Source of the DNA: Euperipatoides rowelli
Lineage: Eukaryota; Onychophora; Udeonychophora; Euonychophora; Peripatopsidae
Direction: 5' to 3' (one strand)
DNA length: 11,871 nucleotides
Assembly: GCA_003024985.2 (NCBI GenBank)
Contig: PXIH01S0005920.1
Shown: positions 7,685 through 11,871 of the stretch, piece by piece
Layout: every line of letters begins with the position of its first letter
Numbering within the stretch: position 1 is the first letter of the stretch
Notes under the pieces: generated by a model
The model's input: the letters and a program-made list of their open reading frames with translations, nothing else
Database searches by the model: none
What the model was told of the DNA's origin: nothing
Program-made: the position numbers and the translations under genes

Positions 7685-7690
7685 GCAAGT

Positions 7691-8235
7691 AATTGTAAAA
7701 AGAACAGAGTTATTTCATTTTTAGACTTTTATACTGCAATGCCTAGGTTTGAAGCTAAGCTTGAGCCTGTACTCAACTTGGTTTTAACATTACTGTATTA
7801 TAAAATGTGATCTGCTAAGTTTATGTCCAGGCACAGTATACTATTTCAGCAAACAATTGCTGCATTGTTATTCAATATTGTAAATATATCTTTCTCTATG
7901 TCAGCCCAACACACAATTAAATAAAATAAAAGGTTTATTAAAAAAAAAAAAATACTCAAAACACAAAAAGGATATCACGGAGTAAATCAGATGAACAGGG
8001 GTAGTTGAGGTGGTTGAGGTAGTATTGTAATTGTGGATTTACTTGTCGAAATTATTTATGTTCAAGTAGAAGGGAATTGCAGTGTGAATGAGGGAATCTA
8101 TTGGCTCATACAGGTTTAATCAAAGCTTGGCTGAGACCATATGTTCTGAGAGTCTCACTCCCATTACACTTAATGATTTTGATAATGAAGCTACATAATA
8201 AGTAGTAATCATGTTAGTTTAGACTTTTTAAGATA
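7691..8235. other. Intron sequence with an A-rich run, no gene
   Basis: No exon or domain is recognised. An A-rich patch at 7916-7953 (AATAAAATAAAAGG, then a run of 13 A) resembles the polyadenylated 3' end of a retroposed copy, or merely a simple repeat. GGTTGAGGT-like short repeats lie near 8007-8022. Confidence 0.45.
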
Positions 8236-8585
8236 TTAATGTGTATAGTGAGGATAAAATGATGTTGAATAATTATGCCAAAGTGCTTGAGAAGCTAAAT
8301 AATTTATTATCTTTCAAAATGTAAGTAGATGCAGTACGTAGGTTAGTAAAAGTGCCCAAGTAAGTTAGAGCTCTCAATTAGACACACAAATAAAATAGTT
8401 CCTTTGCTAGCAATCACTTAAAATGTAAGAAATAATATGGAGTCATCCGCACAGAGTCAACCTAAAACAGTTATCCTCCTCCCCCCAAAAAATCAGCATT
8501 TCAGCACAACAGTCAGATATAATATTGTCAGTAGTGGCTAGTCAGCTTAAGCCCGATTGATTTCCATACAGGTAATGTAACAGGT

Positions 8586-9320
8586 ATGTTGCTGACTTTC
8601 CAGTTAGAAAAAAATGACATAAAGTTGAAAGATTTATTTCTGCTCTTACAGCATTATCAGAAGGGCATCATTAGAGCCCAATTAAAATTGTGTACATACT
8701 ATAAAGCAAACTTGGTGCCAAAGCAAGGCCAATTTATTTTGATGGATTGGGCAACGGATAATACTTTTAATATATAAGAAAGATTTAATGAATTTATCAG
8801 ACTGTTTTCAAGATCTTCCAAGGAAGCATCAGGCTATCTTTTTTTCATGTGTTTAATGAGTCTATCAGCTCCATTATGAACAAACTTAAGCTTTAATCCA
8901 GAAGTCTACAATCAGTTCATGCTATATCAATTTAAAAAATATATAAATCCTATTCTTTGTCCGGAACTTTTAAAAGCTGGGAAACTAACATTTGAGAGGT
9001 CTGTAGTTTTGCAACCAATATGGAGCCCAAGCATAAATTATGTATAACAAGACAAGTACAGCCTGCCTGACAATGATAGCTTAACGAATGAAATTAAGGA
9101 GCTAATAAATGAAATCTTAGATCTTAAGGCTGCTCAAGAATGTGTATCTTTAGGCAAGGTCCGTACCCCAATAATATGCAGCCTGTGCAACAGTAGCTGG
9201 CATATAGCTAGACATTGTAAAGTTAGAACGGTCAGAGCGTGTGCCTGTTGAGTCATCAATGCATTCAGAATGGCCATACTTCAGCTAATTGTAGAATTGT
9301 AGCTAGTAATTACCTAGTTA
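8586..9320 (+). pseudogene. gag: Decayed gag-like reading frame with CCHC zinc knuckle
   Basis: One frame is maintained from 8586 to about 9250, interrupted only by stops near 8775, 8868, 9042 and 9249. Such long frame retention in AT-rich intron DNA implies an old coding sequence. At 9177-9218 it encodes CSLCNSSWHIARHC, a perfect C-x2-C-x4-H-x4-C zinc knuckle typical of retroelement nucleocapsid. A second, damaged knuckle follows in another frame, ending CIQNGHTSANC (9260-9292). Before the knuckles is a charged helical stretch (IKELINEILDLKAAQE). Capsid-like sequence is presumed upstream but not recognised. Coding-like traces extend upstream to about 8240 and downstream to about 9475. The copy is non-functional. 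The family (Gypsy, BEL or other) cannot be fixed. Confidence 0.75.
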
Positions 9321-9973
9321 TAAATGCAAATAATCTACATGGGGGAGATTTGAATATTTAAACCAAATTCCAGATGCAGCGCTTAAATTCAGCTGATTCT
9401 TTGAGAATCTTCTGGCCTATAATAGGCCAATAAAAGATTATTTAAAACATATTAATTATGCTTTTAACATAGCTACATAAAGTTTATACTGCCTGGACCT
9501 TTAATAATTAAAAAAGTTTTTTTTTTTTTTTTAATGAGATGGGTGCAAGAGGCCACATTCATGTTCCATATATTATAACAAATGGAAATATAATAATATT
9601 TTCAATGTTATACACAGGTGAAGAGGAGGAGGAAATAAAATGTAGGATGGACACAACTTCTTTGCTGCTACTTTAAATAAATACTTTTTATTCTGGTTGG
9701 CAAATAAATGATACAATTTCAGCCAGGCAACTTGCTGACTACAAGATACAAAATAAGTCAATTTCCATGGAGGTCAATACATACGGGAGCTGGCTCCCGC
9801 CTTGCTGCTGGTAGTAAAACATAAAGTAACTGAATAAATAAATAAATAGGCTACCTAACAGTCATGGCGAGAACCACTCCTGTAGGTAAAGACAAAAACT
9901 ATAGTTCTGCTAAAGGCTTTATGGCAAATTACAAATGCACATTTAAATCACAGCAATGAATAAATTTACATCG
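9321..9973. other. Possible gag 3' trace, then repeat-rich intron
   Basis: A short frame near 9412-9474 (NRPIKDYLKHINYAF) looks coding-like and may be the end of the gag remnant. It is followed by a long T run near 9517-9532. A perfect TTCCAT-ATGGAA hairpin occurs near 9562-9585, a CGGGAGC-TG-GCTCCCG palindrome near 9784-9799, and four AATA units at 9833-9848. No further gene is seen. Confidence 0.45.
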
Positions 9974-10125
9974 GCTCGCATGTTTAGGGAAAATAGACCC
10001 GTTTGTGATGTGTTTATAAGCAGCAACTAATTAGCTATGTTCGCCCAACACCTGTTAACAATTAACAGAAGCTGAGAGAAAGTAAACACATCACAAACTA
10101 AAGTTAATCTCCCAAACATACGAGC
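9974..10125. mobile_element. Foldback (long inverted-repeat) element
   Basis: Two 42-bp arms, 9974-10015 and 10084-10125, are inverted copies. The outer 12 bp (GCTCGCATGTTT against GCTCGTATGTTT) and the inner 15 bp (GTTTGTGATGTGTTT, perfect) match well around a diverged middle. The 68-nt loop contains its own perfect hairpin, CTGTTAA-CAA-TTAACAG (10052-10068). No coding sequence is present. No clear target duplication is visible, so calling it mobile is inference. Confidence 0.6.
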
Positions 10126-10199
10126 AAATACGTACAGCTAATAAATATAGAAATAAAAGGAAATCAATAACTATTTATTCCACCAACCGTCATTATACT

Positions 10200-10265
10200 G
10201 TATATACACAATATATAATATACTATATACAGTAGCTTCTACATTATATTATATATTGTATATAC
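10200..10265. repeat. AT-rich palindrome
   Basis: The left arm (10200-10222, starting GTATATACACAATATATA) and right arm (10245-10265) are complementary except for a 2-nt bulge, with a 22-nt loop. It could extrude as a cruciform. It lies 109 nt upstream of exon C. Confidence 0.8.
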
Positions 10266-10373
10266 TGAACATCCCTGTAAGTTTTCAAGTTTGTACAATA
10301 TTTTGATTTTTCAATGATAAAATGATCTCTAGTACTAGTATTAAATGTTAAATGATGCATTAATTTTGTTAAG

Positions 10374-10515
10374 GTTTTGTGGCCTAACCTGCTAGAATAT
10401 CTGTTGCCTGAGCACTTGACTGAAGCAATGGGTACAGTTTGTAAAAATCTGGCATTTCTGCTTGCAAAGAAACTTGAGGAGACACCAAATTATGAGATCG
10501 AATTTCAAGCGAATG
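10374..10515 (+). CDS. MROH1: MROH1-like HEAT-repeat protein, internal exon C
   Basis: This 142-nt exon gives 47 codons plus one base (phase 1 out). The acceptor is GTTAAG and the donor GTAAG follows GAATG. The peptide starts VLWPNLLEYLLPEHLTEA, matching the VLWPYLLQFLTP..FTGA segment I recall from mammalian MROH1. A NLAFLLAKKLEE helix follows, corresponding to the SLVHLAQKR helix, and the exon ends in a variable linker. Spacing to the preceding TTVDNM motif in exon B is as expected for the family. No internal stop or frameshift is present, so the gene looks intact here. Confidence 0.92.
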
Positions 10516-11390
10516 GTAAGTTAAAAAAAAAATATATACTGTATTAATCTAGCCATTAGAAGCAATTTTGAATTGGGTTCAATATATTTTTATAAATAGA
10601 AAATTAGTAGTAGGTGGGAATGAATGGGTGAGAGTGGGACATGAAGACATTGTAATTACTGCTTTTGCCTCCATTATGATTGGTGCTTGGTCATGTGACT
10701 AATTCCAACTTTTCATCTTTTCATCTTCCCTCATATTTTTTATAACAATTAAGTATCGCTGTTTCATTTATTTTGCCAACAATTGCAATAAGTTATTTTG
10801 ATTTCTAATAGTGCTATTTATTTTAAAATATTAACTGACATATGGAACATTTGTAAAAGTTAATATTATTTCATATGCATCTTGTAATGCCCTGATCCAC
10901 ACACTTATAATATTTAGTTATTCAGTTTGATCAAATGTCATAGTTGAAACATGTAGAAAAATATTGTAAATATTTAAAAATTATTAATTTGACAATTCAC
11001 TATTTTTTTATTTACATAGTTTAGGAACTTCAAAGACATGATCATTATCACCTTCGTAATATGGGCGTACTCAATTATTTTTTGACTCAAGGGATGATCT
11101 GTCTCCCCTCCCCATTCTAACCAACACAAAGTTTGCTATTTGCCAGTAAACAAAATGCCTGTCCTAGGTATAACTTTCTATTAGAGTGCATCAAATATTA
11201 CAACTATAATAAAAACCAGGGAAGAAAATTATTTAGACTTATTATTTTGATAATGAAATTTTTTAATCTATGCATACATTTTAAACCATTTTACAGAGCT
11301 ATTGTCTTGGAATAAATTTATTTTTTAAATAATAAAATAAATTTTAATAGTAATAAATTGCACAAATTTATTTGTATTTTATTTTTACAG
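10516..11390 (+). other. MROH1-like intron 3 (875 nt, phase 1), no inserted gene seen
   Basis: GTAAG donor and TTTTTACAG acceptor bound this AT-rich intron. No transposon or RNA gene is recognised. The short open frame at 11133-11315 is AT-codon noise. Confidence 0.85.
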
Positions 11391-11431
11391 TGAACCTACC
11401 AAAGCCTCATGATGTTTTTGCAAGATTAATG
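11391..11431 (+). CDS. MROH1: MROH1-like HEAT-repeat protein, small internal exon D (41 nt)
   Basis: This short exon follows a textbook T-rich tract and ACAG and ends at ATG|GTAAAT. With the single base carried from exon C it encodes 14 codons: VNLPKPHDVFARLM. It aligns with the SLPSPYAVTGRLL segment that follows the same linker in mammalian MROH1 as I recall it. It ends in phase 0. The next exon lies beyond the window. The exon is too short for ORF-based prediction, but phase and homology agree. Confidence 0.8.
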
Positions 11432-11871
11432 GTAAATAGATTATCTTTTTTTTTTTTTTTTTAGCGTTCAGTTTATAAAATTATGTTGCCAATAACTATT
11501 ATTAGTTTCTACAGATAAATTTAGCTATTTAAAATCATAAATAGTTGTCTTCTAAGTGTGGCCTAAATTATTTATTTTTTGTTTGACCTCTCCAAACTGT
11601 TTTTTTTTTTTTAAAAATCTCCATTAACTTTTAACATTTTTGAACTACCAAAATTAAATTGTAACATTTCAGATTAAATGACATTTTTTTTCTGTTCACG
11701 GGTCTATAGTACTATAATTTTTAATCAAGCTTGTTATAAATAATATATGTGCACATAGGATAGTAATTGTTATTTTACCAGCATCCATCAAAGATTTATT
11801 AAACACATTTTTTGATTATATTTATTTATATTTCTCTGGAGCAATATTAAGCACAAATGTGTATTCTACAC
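11432..11871 (+). other. 5' part of the next MROH1-like intron
   Basis: This AT-rich sequence with long T runs begins with a GTAAAT donor. No segment matching the next expected MROH1 peptide is visible before the window ends. Confidence 0.7.

Larger units (their letters stand above)
7685..10373 (+). other. MROH1-like intron 2 (2689 nt, phase 0), GC-AG type
   Basis: The donor is AAG|GCAAGT and the acceptor is GTTAAG before 10374. The donor otherwise matches the strong consensus typical of GC-AG introns. The intron contains a gag-like remnant, simple repeats, a foldback and an AT palindrome. Confidence 0.85.

Noticed and set aside
7689-7690. GT four bases past the exon B end as the real donor
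   Set aside because: It adds four bases, breaks the frame into exon C and gives a stop almost at once.
9573-9761. 62-codon minus-strand frame
   Set aside because: It is a translation of AT-rich intron with no domain or conserved pattern.
11133-11315. 60-codon + strand frame in intron 3
   Set aside because: It is composed of Lys/Asn/Ile/Phe codons expected by chance and has no start or splice context.

Overview
This is an AT-rich, intron-rich, repeat-laden animal genomic window. Two N positions (2116 and 2992) point to a draft assembly. I can place only one host gene with confidence: four exons of a MROH1-like gene (maestro HEAT-like repeat family member 1, also called HEATR7A) on the + strand at 729-925, 7580-7684, 10374-10515 and 11391-11431. 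Joined, they give 162 codons with compatible splice phases. Read in order, they follow my recollection of mammalian MROH1 from about the 'NNKVKR..MAHHG' helix to the 'LP.P..V..RL' segment. The gene runs off both ends of the window. Short exons, kilobase-scale introns and the transposon content suggest an invertebrate metazoan. I cannot name the phylum.

The first intron (926-7579) is a nest of decayed mobile DNA. It starts with a roughly 1 kb element with terminal inverted repeats (957-1970) that carries a ~38 bp minisatellite and two strong palindromes. A decayed Ty3/Gypsy-type pol 3' end follows (2950-4084): integrase core, GPY module and an acidic C-terminal tail, broken by frameshifts and a stop. 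Next is a GC-rich antisense reading frame with one stop (4372-4803), then an A-rich, hairpin-rich stretch (4804-5800) that includes a small family of hairpins with a compensatory stem change.

The second intron (7685-10373) has a non-canonical GC-AG boundary pattern. It holds a decayed gag-like reading frame with a CCHC zinc knuckle (about 8586-9320), a foldback element (9974-10125) and an AT-rich palindrome (10200-10265). The third intron (10516-11390) and the flanking partial introns (1-728, 11432-11871) look like plain AT-rich intron.

Nothing here is an operon or a defence system. The coding exons probably make a HEAT-repeat segment of a cytosolic, lysosome-associated protein, and the rest is intronic mobile-element debris. 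The points most worth checking are the GC-AG intron, the minisatellite-bearing inverted-repeat element, the antisense frame beside pol, and the covarying hairpin repeats.
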